DNA of 6,211 nt from Brevibacillus sp. (GTDB taxonomy: Bacteria > Bacillota > Bacilli > Brevibacillales > Brevibacillaceae), in NCBI GenBank assembly GCA_029240815.1, contig JARDZO010000307.1, forward strand, positions 1 through 6,211, given 5' to 3'. Of this stretch, positions 1 to 5,980 are shown one piece after another. The position numbers and the translations under genes were made by a program. The notes beneath the pieces were generated by a model. That model did no database searches, was not told the DNA's origin, and saw only the letters and a list, made by a program, of their open reading frames with translations. The first letter of the stretch is position 1; each line of letters starts with the position of its first letter.

Positions 1-906
1 CTTCAGTATTTGGTAATCATGCTGGGGAGTCTGGGTGTGTTAGGTTGGGCGGTGATCTATTTCCACTCCCGCCGCTTGTCAGAGCCAATCCAGAATGTCG
101 TCTTCGCTGCCCGACAGATCGTAGAAGGGAATTACGACGTCCCCATCAATCAAGCGATCAAGGAACGGGAAATCCATGAGCTGGTTTATACGTTCAAAGA
201 GATGGCGGACCGGTTGCGTCAATTGGAAAGCATGCGTACCGAGCTTTTGGCGGGCGTCACGCATGAATTGAAAACGCCAGTGACTTCCATCAGCGGCCTC
301 GTTCAAGCGATCAATGATCAGGTCGTATCAGGTGAGGAAGAAAAAGAGTTTCTGGAAATTTGCCTGAAGGAGACGAAACGGCTGCAAAACATGGTTGAAG
401 ACTTGCTAGATTTCAACTCGTTTGCCGTGGGAGCCATCGCCGTTACGCAAGAAGAGCAAAATTTGAACAAGCTCATTCGCGAAATTGCATCTCAGTGGAA
501 AATCGTGCAGGATCAGGATACAGTCTCCTTGTATACGAATATTCCTGAAAAACAGACGACCGTATTTGTTGACCCAGGACGTGTCCAACAAATTTTGATC
601 AACCTGTTGAACAATGCGAGACAGGCTATTGGCGCAGGCGGGAAAATTGAACTGGAGCTCTATGAAACCCCGGCGGATATGCGCATCGACGTGAAGGATA
701 ACGGGCAAGGAATCCCGAGAGACGAGCAATCGCTGATCTTTGAACGATTCTTTCGGGGAAGCAACAAGAAAGACAAGGTTCGAGGATTAGGACTCGGCTT
801 GTCCTTCTCACGGATGATCGCAAAGGCGTTAGGTGGCGAGCTCGTGCTCAAGGTAAGTACTGAGGAGGGCTCTACCTTTACTCTGATCCTGCCGAAATCT
901 GCGTAA
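1..906 (+). CDS. Sensor histidine kinase (HAMP-HisKA-HATPase), 5' end missing
   Basis: This is the C-terminal part of a membrane sensor kinase. The frame is open from the first base (Leu-Gln-Tyr before the TTG at 10), so the TTG is not a credible start and the sensor region lies outside the window. What remains begins with the end of a transmembrane helix (about nt 10-66), then a HAMP linker (about nt 67-220). The HisKA dimerisation helix carries the H-box GVTHELKTP, with the phospho-acceptor His at nt 262-264. The ATPase domain follows, with an N-box (ILINLLNNARQAI, about nt 595-630), G1 (DNGQGIP), F-box (IFERFFRG) and G2 (GLGLGLSFS). All catalytic motifs look intact, so it should autophosphorylate and pass phosphate to a response regulator, probably encoded just upstream as is usual for this class. 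The stimulus cannot be inferred. It converges on dctB, so it is not part of the dct operon. Kinase identity is near certain; the specific family is unknown. Confidence 0.95.
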   Translation, partial: LQYLVIMLGSLGVLGWAVIYFHSRRLSEPIQNVVFAARQIVEGNYDVPINQAIKEREIHELVYTFKEMADRLRQLESMRTELLAGVTHELKTPVTSISGLVQAINDQVVSGEEEKEFLEICLKETKRLQNMVEDLLDFNSFAVGAIAVTQEEQNLNKLIREIASQWKIVQDQDTVSLYTNIPEKQTTVFVDPGRVQQILINLLNNARQAIGAGGKIELELYETPADMRIDVKDNGQGIPRDEQSLIFERFFRGSNKKDKVRGLGLGLSFSRMIAKALGGELVLKVSTEEGSTFTLILPKSA

Positions 907-910
907 ATGA

Positions 911-957
911 AATAGCCTGACTCTCATCCGTACGTGCGGATTGCAGGTCAGGCTATT
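911..957. terminator. Stem-loop terminator between convergent genes
   Basis: Perfect 11-bp arms AATAGCCTGAC (911-921) and GTCAGGCTATT (947-957) enclose a second 5-bp stem, ATCCG (926-930) with CGGAT (937-941), around a 6-nt loop. It starts 4 bp after the kinase stop codon and ends 15 bp before the dctB stop codon on the other strand. Read on the minus strand, the hairpin is followed by a T-rich stretch (TCATTT), so it fits an intrinsic terminator for dctB. On the plus strand no T-run follows, so termination of the kinase transcript may be weaker or depend on the stem alone. Shared bidirectional use is an inference from position. Confidence 0.75.
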
Positions 958-972
958 GGATCAGGAGCAGCT

Positions 973-2022
973 TCACTGTGCATGGTGAAGCTCATTAATT
1001 TTATCCATGAGCGGTTTTCCGATGCTGGGAGAGAACTTGTCGTAAACCGGCTGCAGAGCTTGCCGCCAGGCTGTCCGTTCCTCTTCTGTCTGCTCGTGGA
1101 TGTCGATTGTGCCCATATCTTTGAGCTTCTCAAACTGATTTTCGTTCATGGAGACGGAAAGCGCGTTGTTGAATCGGGTCGCTTCGGCCAGTGCTTCTTC
1201 GATATCTTTCCGGATGTCGGTTGGGAGCTGGTTCCAGAACTCCTGGTTCATGATCACGGCATAACCCAAATAGTTGTGGTTGCTGACGGTCATGTTCGTC
1301 TGGACCTGATACAGCCGCTTGGTGTACACATTGGAAATCGTATTTTCCTCTCCGTCCACTTCCCCGTTGGCGAGCATGCTGTACAGATCGTTGAAGGAAG
1401 AGCCGACGGGAAGAGCGCGCAAGGTCCGAAATTGTTCATCGAGCACCTTGCTGGGGATGATCCGAATCCGCTGTCCCTTGAAATCGCTCGGCATGAGAAT
1501 AGGGCGATTCGCGGTAATCTGTTTGAAGCCATTCCCCCAAAAAGCCATTCCTTTCATGTTCGATTGATTCAGTGTAGCGAACAGCATCTGCCCGATTTCT
1601 CCTTGAAAAACGTTCTCTACGTCTTGCTGATCGCGAAATACATAAGGTAACTCCAGAAGCGCCCACTGGGGAATGGTACCGGATAGATGGGAGAAGGCCG
1701 GAGCGATCATCTGGATTTCCCCGTTCACCAGCGCAGGAATCTCCGTTTTTTCCGAATGCAGGGTGCTGTTCGGAAAGACTTGCACCTCGACACGACCGTT
1801 TGTTTTTGTTTTCACCAGCTGGGCAAAGCGATCGACAGCCAGACCCTTCGGTGTGTTTTCTGCCACGACGTGACTAAATTTAATCACTATGCGCTCCGAG
1901 AGCTTCTCCTGTTCCTCGTCATAGCCCCATTTCGTGAGGGAAAGGTCCGGACCGAATCCGATGACTACGGCACTGACGAGACCGAGAAAGACGAACAGAG
2001 CGATGCTTGCAAAAGATTTCAT
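973..2022 (-). CDS. dctB: DctB: TRAP-type (DctP family) C4-dicarboxylate-binding protein
   Basis: Extracytoplasmic solute-binding protein of 349 residues, normal length for the DctP family. An N-terminal hydrophobic segment (residues 5-23) acts as signal peptide or membrane anchor; there is no lipobox cysteine. The mature part opens with a typical first strand and helix (IVIKFSHVVAENTPKGLA, 45-62). GFKQIT (165-170) precedes the loop GQRIRI (183-188), where the family's carboxylate-binding arginine sits (R187 or R185), and NGEVDGEENTISN (219-231) is a DctP-family signature. No TRAP membrane subunits (DctQ, DctM) lie beside it. Instead it stands back to back with dctS, as expected for the B. 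subtilis DctB type, where the binding protein is an accessory sensor for the DctS kinase and not part of a transporter. Start: the ATG at 2022 is preceded by a weak AGCGGGTG Shine-Dalgarno match; the frame stays open to 2094, but that extension crosses the promoter region. Family call very sure; DctB role likely. Confidence 0.9.
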   Translation of the reverse strand: MKSFASIALFVFLGLVSAVVIGFGPDLSLTKWGYDEEQEKLSERIVIKFSHVVAENTPKGLAVDRFAQLVKTKTNGRVEVQVFPNSTLHSEKTEIPALVNGEIQMIAPAFSHLSGTIPQWALLELPYVFRDQQDVENVFQGEIGQMLFATLNQSNMKGMAFWGNGFKQITANRPILMPSDFKGQRIRIIPSKVLDEQFRTLRALPVGSSFNDLYSMLANGEVDGEENTISNVYTKRLYQVQTNMTVSNHNYLGYAVIMNQEFWNQLPTDIRKDIEEALAEATRFNNALSVSMNENQFEKLKDMGTIDIHEQTEEERTAWRQALQPVYDKFSPSIGKPLMDKINELHHAQ

Positions 2023-2050
2023 AGATGACACCCGCTTACCATCAGTTGAT

Positions 2051-2079
2051 TTGCTGGGAGTACTGTACCAAAATATAGA
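2051..2079 (+). promoter_or_regulatory. Candidate sigma-A promoter for dctS-dctR operon
   Basis: TTGCTG (2051-2056), a 17-bp spacer and TATAGA (2074-2079) form a fair vegetative promoter, with an expected start near 2086, about 29 bp before the dctS TTG. Predicted by eye only. It overlaps the oppositely directed dctB promoter, so the two probably compete or are co-regulated. Confidence 0.5.
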
Positions 2080-2090
2080 ATAGCAAGCAA
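2062..2090 (-). promoter_or_regulatory. Candidate sigma-A promoter for dctB
   Basis: On the minus strand, TTGCTT (complement of 2085-2090), a 17-bp spacer and TACAGT (complement of 2062-2067) form a plausible promoter with a start near 2055, giving a leader of about 33 nt before the dctB ATG at 2022. The -10 matches consensus at only four of six positions, so it may need activation. Predicted by eye. Confidence 0.42.
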
Positions 2091-2100
2091 TCACAGCCGG

Positions 2101-2117
2101 AAGGAAGAGCCTTTTTG
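2101..2117 (+). promoter_or_regulatory. Ribosome binding site fixing the dctS TTG start
   Basis: AAGGAAGAG at 2101-2109 lies nine bases (counted from AAGGA) before the TTG at 2115-2117. The first in-frame ATG is at codon 12, inside the first transmembrane helix, and has no ribosome binding site, so TTG is the better start. Confidence 0.75.
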
Positions 2118-3713
2118 TTCAAACGCTTGAAAATTAAATGGAAAATTATGCTGCTCTCCATCGGCATCGTCCTATTTTCCTTGCTGATCGGCGGTCTGAT
2201 CATCGTAGGAGGGATCATCCGGATATCCGAGTCGCAGTTGGGCCAACGTCTGATGACCACTGCCCGCACCGTAGCGGAAATTCCGCTCGTTCAAAAAAGC
2301 ATCCAAGAACCAGGTGGCGAGACGACGATCAGTCCGACTGCCCGGAGGCTGAGAATCGTCAATGACGTGACCTATATCGTGGTGTTGAACAAGGACCGGA
2401 TTCGCTACTCCGACCCGTTGGACGAGCGGATCGGCACCGTCTTTCGCGATCCGGCAGTGGAAGCGGCGTATGCCGAGCATTCGTATTTGCAAAAAGTGAA
2501 AGGTGAGCTGGGGACCGCTCTGCGTGCATACGTGCCGATCATGGACGATCAGCATCAGCAGGTCGGGGTCGTACTCGTGGGGCGTGTCATGCCAAGTGTC
2601 TGGGAAATCATGCAGGAGGAGCGAGGCAATATCGCCATTACGTTCTTTCTCTCCCTCTTGTTTGGCGTATGGGGCTCGTATCAGCTGGCGCGCCATATGA
2701 AAAAGCAGATGCTGGATCTGGAGCCGGATGAAATCGCCCGGATTCTCGTCGAGCGGACGGCGACCTTTCACGCTATGCACGAAGGGGTTATCGCCATTAA
2801 CAATGCGGAGCGGATCACCATATTCAATGATCGCGCCAAGCAGATATTTGGCCTGGATGAAAATCTGGAAGTGCTGGGCAAGCCTATTCGCTCCGTACTC
2901 CACGACACGCGACTGCCGGAAGTACTGGAGCTGCAAAAAAACTTCACCAATACGGAGATTCATGTCGGGAATACGCTGCTGTGGTCGAACCGTTTTTTGA
3001 TCAAAGTCGAGAACAAGGTCGTAGGAGCGCTGGCGATCTTCCAAGACCGCACCGAGGTAACGCGGATGGCGGAGGAACTGACAGGGGTCAAAGAATTCGT
3101 CGGAGCATTGCGGGTGCAAAATCACGAGCACATGAACAAGCTCCATACCATCGCGGGACTCCTCCAGCTCCAGCAACACGAAAAAGCACTCGCCTACTTA
3201 TTTGAAATCAATGACCAGCAGGAGGAGCTGACGTCCTTTTTGACTACGCAGATCGCCGACGAAAATGTGTCAGGGCTCTTGCTCGGCAAGGTGAGTCGCG
3301 GCAAAGAACTGGGCATTCGTGTGACGATCGATCGGATGAGCCATCTGGAACAGTTTCCCCCTTATATGGATCACCACAATTTCGTCTTGATCTTGGGAAA
3401 TCTCATTGAGAATGCGTTTGATTCCCTGGAGAAGAGCGGGCGAGCAGACAAGGAAATCACCATCAGCATTGAGCAGGACAGCGAAATTTGCTCCATGCTT
3501 GTAGAGGACAACGGGATCGGGATGGGCGAAGAGACACGAGCCCGCATGCTGGAGAGAGGTTTTTCGACCAAGGAACGGGAGCATCGAGGACTCGGATTGT
3601 ATTTGGTGCATCAACTGGTGAAAAAGGGTGGAGGCGAGCTTGTCTGCCACTCCCGCCCCACAGTGGGAGCCAGTTTTCTCATTACGTTTCCGATGAAGGA
3701 GGTAGACCAGTAA
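2115..3713 (+). CDS. dctS: DctS: CitA/DcuS-type C4-dicarboxylate sensor histidine kinase
   Basis: Full-length 532-residue membrane kinase. A short basic N-terminus leads into TM1 (about 11-36). An extracytoplasmic PAS-like (PDC/CitA-type) sensor domain spans about 37-168, followed by TM2 (about 171-191), a cytoplasmic PAS domain (about 213-315), a SpoOB-like phospho-acceptor helix and an ATPase domain. The acceptor region is NHEHMNKLHTIAGLLQL, with H337 the likely phosphorylated histidine by alignment with the HEF/HEH motif of DcuS and CitA kinases. ATP-binding motifs are NLIENAFDSL (N433), EDNGIGM (464-470) and RGLGLYLV (491-498). The sensor domain keeps the CitA/DcuS ligand pattern RYSxP (97-101) and the ALR arginine (R137). 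However, the histidine that normally follows RYS or RYT is aspartate (D100). Expected role: sense dicarboxylate with DctB's help and phosphorylate DctR. It overlaps no neighbour and ends 2 bp before dctR, so the two are translationally coupled. Kinase subfamily very sure; ligand inferred. Confidence 0.92.
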   Translation: MFKRLKIKWKIMLLSIGIVLFSLLIGGLIIVGGIIRISESQLGQRLMTTARTVAEIPLVQKSIQEPGGETTISPTARRLRIVNDVTYIVVLNKDRIRYSDPLDERIGTVFRDPAVEAAYAEHSYLQKVKGELGTALRAYVPIMDDQHQQVGVVLVGRVMPSVWEIMQEERGNIAITFFLSLLFGVWGSYQLARHMKKQMLDLEPDEIARILVERTATFHAMHEGVIAINNAERITIFNDRAKQIFGLDENLEVLGKPIRSVLHDTRLPEVLELQKNFTNTEIHVGNTLLWSNRFLIKVENKVVGALAIFQDRTEVTRMAEELTGVKEFVGALRVQNHEHMNKLHTIAGLLQLQQHEKALAYLFEINDQQEELTSFLTTQIADENVSGLLLGKVSRGKELGIRVTIDRMSHLEQFPPYMDHHNFVLILGNLIENAFDSLEKSGRADKEITISIEQDSEICSMLVEDNGIGMGEETRARMLERGFSTKEREHRGLGLYLVHQLVKKGGGELVCHSRPTVGASFLITFPMKEVDQ

Positions 3714-3718
3714 CGGTG
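3696..3718 (+). promoter_or_regulatory. Ribosome binding site and GTG start of dctR
   Basis: AAGGAGGT (3696-3703) sits inside the last codons of dctS, 12 bases before GTG at 3716-3718. The spacing is a little long, but no other start codon in frame fits. The frame runs open upstream to 3488 inside dctS, but that part is not receiver-like and is an overlapping-frame artefact. A ribosome ending dctS at 3713 would be placed to restart at 3716. Confidence 0.75.
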
Positions 3719-4432
3719 AGTGATTTCATTCGAGTGGTCGTCATCGAGGACGATCCGATGGTGCAGGAGATCAACACACAGTTTATCGAGCGCGTCCCAG
3801 GCTTTCAGGTCGTGGGCGTCGCTTCCAATGGCGCAGAGGGCGTCAAGCTGGTTGGAGAGCTGACCCCCGATCTGATTGTGATGGATGTGTTCATGCCAGT
3901 TCAGGACGGGATCAAAGCGTTGGTCGAACTGCGAGCCAGTGATCAGGCCGTGGACGTCATCGTGATAACGGCTGCCAAGGACAAACCAACGATACAGTCC
4001 ATGCTGCGAAATGGCGCGATGGATTACATTATCAAGCCGTTTCAATTTGAACGAATCCAACAGTCTCTCGAATCATACCAGCAATATCGCCAACAAATCG
4101 GACTGGCAGGCACTGCGTCCCAGGATGAGGTAGACCAACTGTTGTTCCGCAAGACTGTTGCACAGCCGAGCAGGGAAGTCCAGCTTGTCAGGGAGATAGA
4201 GGCATTGCCCAAGGGATTGCACGCTGTTACACTGGATCAAATAGAACGTCACTTGGAAAAAGAAAATCAGTCCCTTTCCGCTGAAGAAGTAGCTGAGCGG
4301 GTAGGGATTGCCAGAGTGACGGCCAGACGATATTTGGACTATCTCGAAAAGGTGGGAAAGGTCCGGCTGGATGTCAGTTACGGTGGAATCGGCAGACCCA
4401 CCAATCGATACATGCGGGTTCTCAAAAAATAG
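3716..4432 (+). CDS. dctR: DctR: CitB-type response regulator
   Basis: Two-domain regulator of 238 residues, standard length for CitB/DcuR-type partners of CitA-like kinases. The receiver domain (about 5-120) has the acidic pocket E11-D12-D13, phospho-acceptor D57 in LIVMDVFMP, conserved T85 and K107 in the IIKPF motif; all are present, so it should be phosphorylated by DctS. After a linker comes a C-terminal helix-turn-helix (about 186-235: LSAEEVAERVGIARVTARRYLDYLEK followed by a GRPTNRYM wing), the DNA-binding type found in this group and distinct from OmpR or NarL domains. In B. subtilis DctR activates the gene of a dicarboxylate permease. No permease is in this window, so its target is elsewhere, and the dctB-dctS gap is a further candidate. 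It follows dctS by 2 bp and precedes the sigma-54 activator by 18 bp, so all three are probably one transcript. Confidence 0.92.
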   Translation: MSDFIRVVVIEDDPMVQEINTQFIERVPGFQVVGVASNGAEGVKLVGELTPDLIVMDVFMPVQDGIKALVELRASDQAVDVIVITAAKDKPTIQSMLRNGAMDYIIKPFQFERIQQSLESYQQYRQQIGLAGTASQDEVDQLLFRKTVAQPSREVQLVREIEALPKGLHAVTLDQIERHLEKENQSLSAEEVAERVGIARVTARRYLDYLEKVGKVRLDVSYGGIGRPTNRYMRVLKK

Positions 4433-4434
4433 TC

Positions 4435-4453
4435 GGGAGGTGGGCGTCAGTTG
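4435..4453 (+). promoter_or_regulatory. Ribosome binding site fixing the TTG start of the sigma-54 activator
   Basis: GGGAGGTG (4435-4442) is a near-perfect Shine-Dalgarno sequence eight bases before TTG at 4451-4453. It lies in the 18-bp gap after dctR, leaving no room for an independent promoter there. Confidence 0.85.
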
Positions 4454-5821
4454 ATCGATTATGAAGCCGTCCTGGGCTCATTGTTCGACATCGTACACGT
4501 CACGGATGCACAAGGCAAAACGCTCTACTGCTCGAAAGGGTATGGGGAATATTTCGGAATCAACCCGGAGGAAATGATTGGAAAGCCGATCGAGGATTTT
4601 TATCATAAGGGCTATTTTTCCCCTACGATTACGATGCGGGTGATCCGCGACAAGAAGAAAGTGCAGACGATCCAGACGACCAAGCAAAACCGGAAGCTCT
4701 TTGTGGAAGGTACGCCAATCTGGGATCAAGAAGGCAACTTCAGTGGCGTAGTCAATACGTCGATCGACATCACGGATGAGGAAAAGCTTCAGCAGGAGCT
4801 GAATGAAATCAAGTATATCGGGACACTTTACCAAAGTGAAATCACCAAGGAGAGAGGCAGAAAAAAAGGGAATACGTGCCTGATCTACCGCAGCACTTCC
4901 ATGCAGCAGGTCACAGCCATGGCGGAAAAGCTGGCGCAAGTAGAGTCTTCTATGATATTGCTGGGTGAATCGGGTGTCGGCAAAGGTGTGCTAGCCAAGT
5001 ACATTCATGAATGCAGCCCGCGAACGGACAAGCCTTTTGTGCATATTAACTGTGGAGCCATCCCGGAAACGCTTCTGGAGTCGGAGTTGTTCGGCTACGA
5101 GAAAGGTGCTTTCACCGGAGCTGACAAGGATGGTAAGTCTGGGCTGATTGAAAAGGCAAACGGAGGTACGCTTTTTTTAGATGAAATTGGTGAGCTGCCG
5201 CTCAATCTGCAAGTAAAGCTGCTGACGGTATTGCAGGATAAGATGATCACACCCGTGGGTAGCTCCACACCGCGAAAAGTGGACGTAAAGCTCATCACGG
5301 CGACGAACAAAAACTTGCGTCAGATGGTGAGGGAAGGGAAGTTCCGCGAAGATTTGTATTACCGGATTCACGTCGTGCCACTGGAAATCCCGCCGCTGAG
5401 AGAGCGTAGAGAAGAAATACCCGTCCTCATCCACTACTTTCTGGGCGTCTTTTCTGAGAGATATAGTCTCGACAGACAGCTCAGCGACGTCTGCTATCGC
5501 ATCCTTGAGGAATACGACTGGCCCGGAAATGTACGAGAACTGGAAAACGTGGTGGAGCGTCTGGTGGTCACCTCGCATGATGAACTCATCACCCCTGCGC
5601 AGATTCCCCGCTATATTCACAATCAAGAGAGCAATGCCAACAATGGGGTAAAGGTAGATCGGATCATGCAGATGCAGGCTGCGATGGAGGAAGTGGAGCG
5701 ACAGCTGATGCAGCGCGCTTTTGACCTTCACAAGACGTCAATCAAGGTTGCAGAAGCACTCGGGATCAGTCAGCCATCAGCGAGCCGCAAACTGCGAAAG
5801 TGGGTATTCCCCCGTGAATAA
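4451..5821 (+). CDS. PAS-domain sigma-54 enhancer-binding transcriptional activator
   Basis: A 456-residue activator of RpoN (sigma-54) RNA polymerase. Domains: N-terminal PAS sensor (about 5-110, ending in the DITDEE linker), a helical connector (111-140), the AAA+ ATPase (about 143-375) and a C-terminal TyrR/Fis-like helix-turn-helix (about 415-451). ATPase motifs are Walker A GESGVGKG (173-180, GAFTGA-class variant of GESGTGKE), the sigma-54 contact loop GAFTGA (219-224), Walker B GGTLFLDEIGELP (238-250), arginine finger region FREDLYYRI (298-306) and WPGNVREL (357-364). The intact GAFTGA loop means it should remodel sigma-54 polymerase, unlike TyrR-type repressors that lost it. There is no receiver domain, so control is by a ligand or redox state sensed by PAS and not by phosphorylation from DctS. 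The recognition helix is GISQPSASRKLRKW. Its most likely target is the sigma-54 promoter at 5926-5942, just downstream. Effector unknown. Confidence 0.95.
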   Translation: MIDYEAVLGSLFDIVHVTDAQGKTLYCSKGYGEYFGINPEEMIGKPIEDFYHKGYFSPTITMRVIRDKKKVQTIQTTKQNRKLFVEGTPIWDQEGNFSGVVNTSIDITDEEKLQQELNEIKYIGTLYQSEITKERGRKKGNTCLIYRSTSMQQVTAMAEKLAQVESSMILLGESGVGKGVLAKYIHECSPRTDKPFVHINCGAIPETLLESELFGYEKGAFTGADKDGKSGLIEKANGGTLFLDEIGELPLNLQVKLLTVLQDKMITPVGSSTPRKVDVKLITATNKNLRQMVREGKFREDLYYRIHVVPLEIPPLRERREEIPVLIHYFLGVFSERYSLDRQLSDVCYRILEEYDWPGNVRELENVVERLVVTSHDELITPAQIPRYIHNQESNANNGVKVDRIMQMQAAMEEVERQLMQRAFDLHKTSIKVAEALGISQPSASRKLRKWVFPRE

Positions 5822-5925
5822 ATGCTATTCACTACGGAATAGAGAGAAATCACAAGGAGTAAGCGGTTTTGGTGATTGTGTATGCGTGGCTGAATAGAGG
5901 TTGGGCTGATTATGCGGATTACAGC
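5822..5925. promoter_or_regulatory. Candidate upstream activator region with two dyads
   Basis: Between the activator stop codon and the sigma-54 promoter there are two inverted repeats: CTATTC (5825-5830) with GAATAG (5837-5842), 6-bp spacer, and AATCAC (5848-5853) with GTGATT (5872-5877), 18-bp spacer. The octamer GAATAGAG occurs at 5837-5844 and again at 5892-5899. Sites of this kind 50-150 bp upstream of a -24/-12 promoter are where enhancer-binding proteins usually dock. The arms are short, so this is only a suggestion. Neither dyad is followed by a T-run, so they are poor terminators. Confidence 0.35.
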
Positions 5926-5942
5926 TTGGCACTGTTTTTGCA
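5926..5942 (+). promoter_or_regulatory. Sigma-54 (RpoN) -24/-12 promoter
   Basis: TTGGCAC (5926-5932), five bases (TGTTT) and TTGCA (5938-5942) match the sigma-54 consensus TGGCAC-N5-TTGCW exactly. The invariant GG (5928-5929) and GC (5940-5941) are ten bases apart, as required. The expected start is near 5953, giving a leader of about 28 nt with the ribosome binding site of the next gene. It lies about 105 bp after the stop codon of a sigma-54 activator gene, which strongly supports function. Confidence 0.9.
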
Positions 5943-5980
5943 AAATTGAAACAGTAATCTGGTAAAGGGGGCGCTTCGAT

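Noticed and set aside
934..1650. Plus-strand 238-codon open frame opposite dctB
   Set aside because: It is antisense to a full-length conserved gene, has no ribosome binding site and no recognisable domain; it begins inside the terminator hairpin.
2023..2094. Longer N-terminus for dctB starting at 2094
   Set aside because: The extra 24 residues precede a clean signal segment and would place coding sequence over both predicted promoters.
2172..3179. Minus-strand 335-codon open frame opposite dctS
   Set aside because: This is an antisense shadow of a conserved kinase gene. It is histidine-, arginine- and glutamine-rich with no domain.
3488..3715. Upstream extension of the dctR frame
   Set aside because: It overlaps the dctS ATPase domain in another frame, has no receiver-like sequence, and the receiver fold begins right after the GTG at 3716.
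5825..5842. CTATTC/GAATAG hairpin as terminator of the dctSR operon
   Set aside because: The stem is 6 bp, AT-rich and lacks a T-run; a regulatory dyad is as likely. No clear terminator was found after the activator gene.
5869..5949. Small open frame (TTG at 5869, about 26 codons, hydrophobic and aromatic-rich) with AAGGAG at 5854-5859
   Set aside because: The Shine-Dalgarno spacing is good, but the frame runs over the sigma-54 promoter and lies upstream of its start site, so it would need read-through from the operon. With no recognisable product, chance is the simpler explanation.
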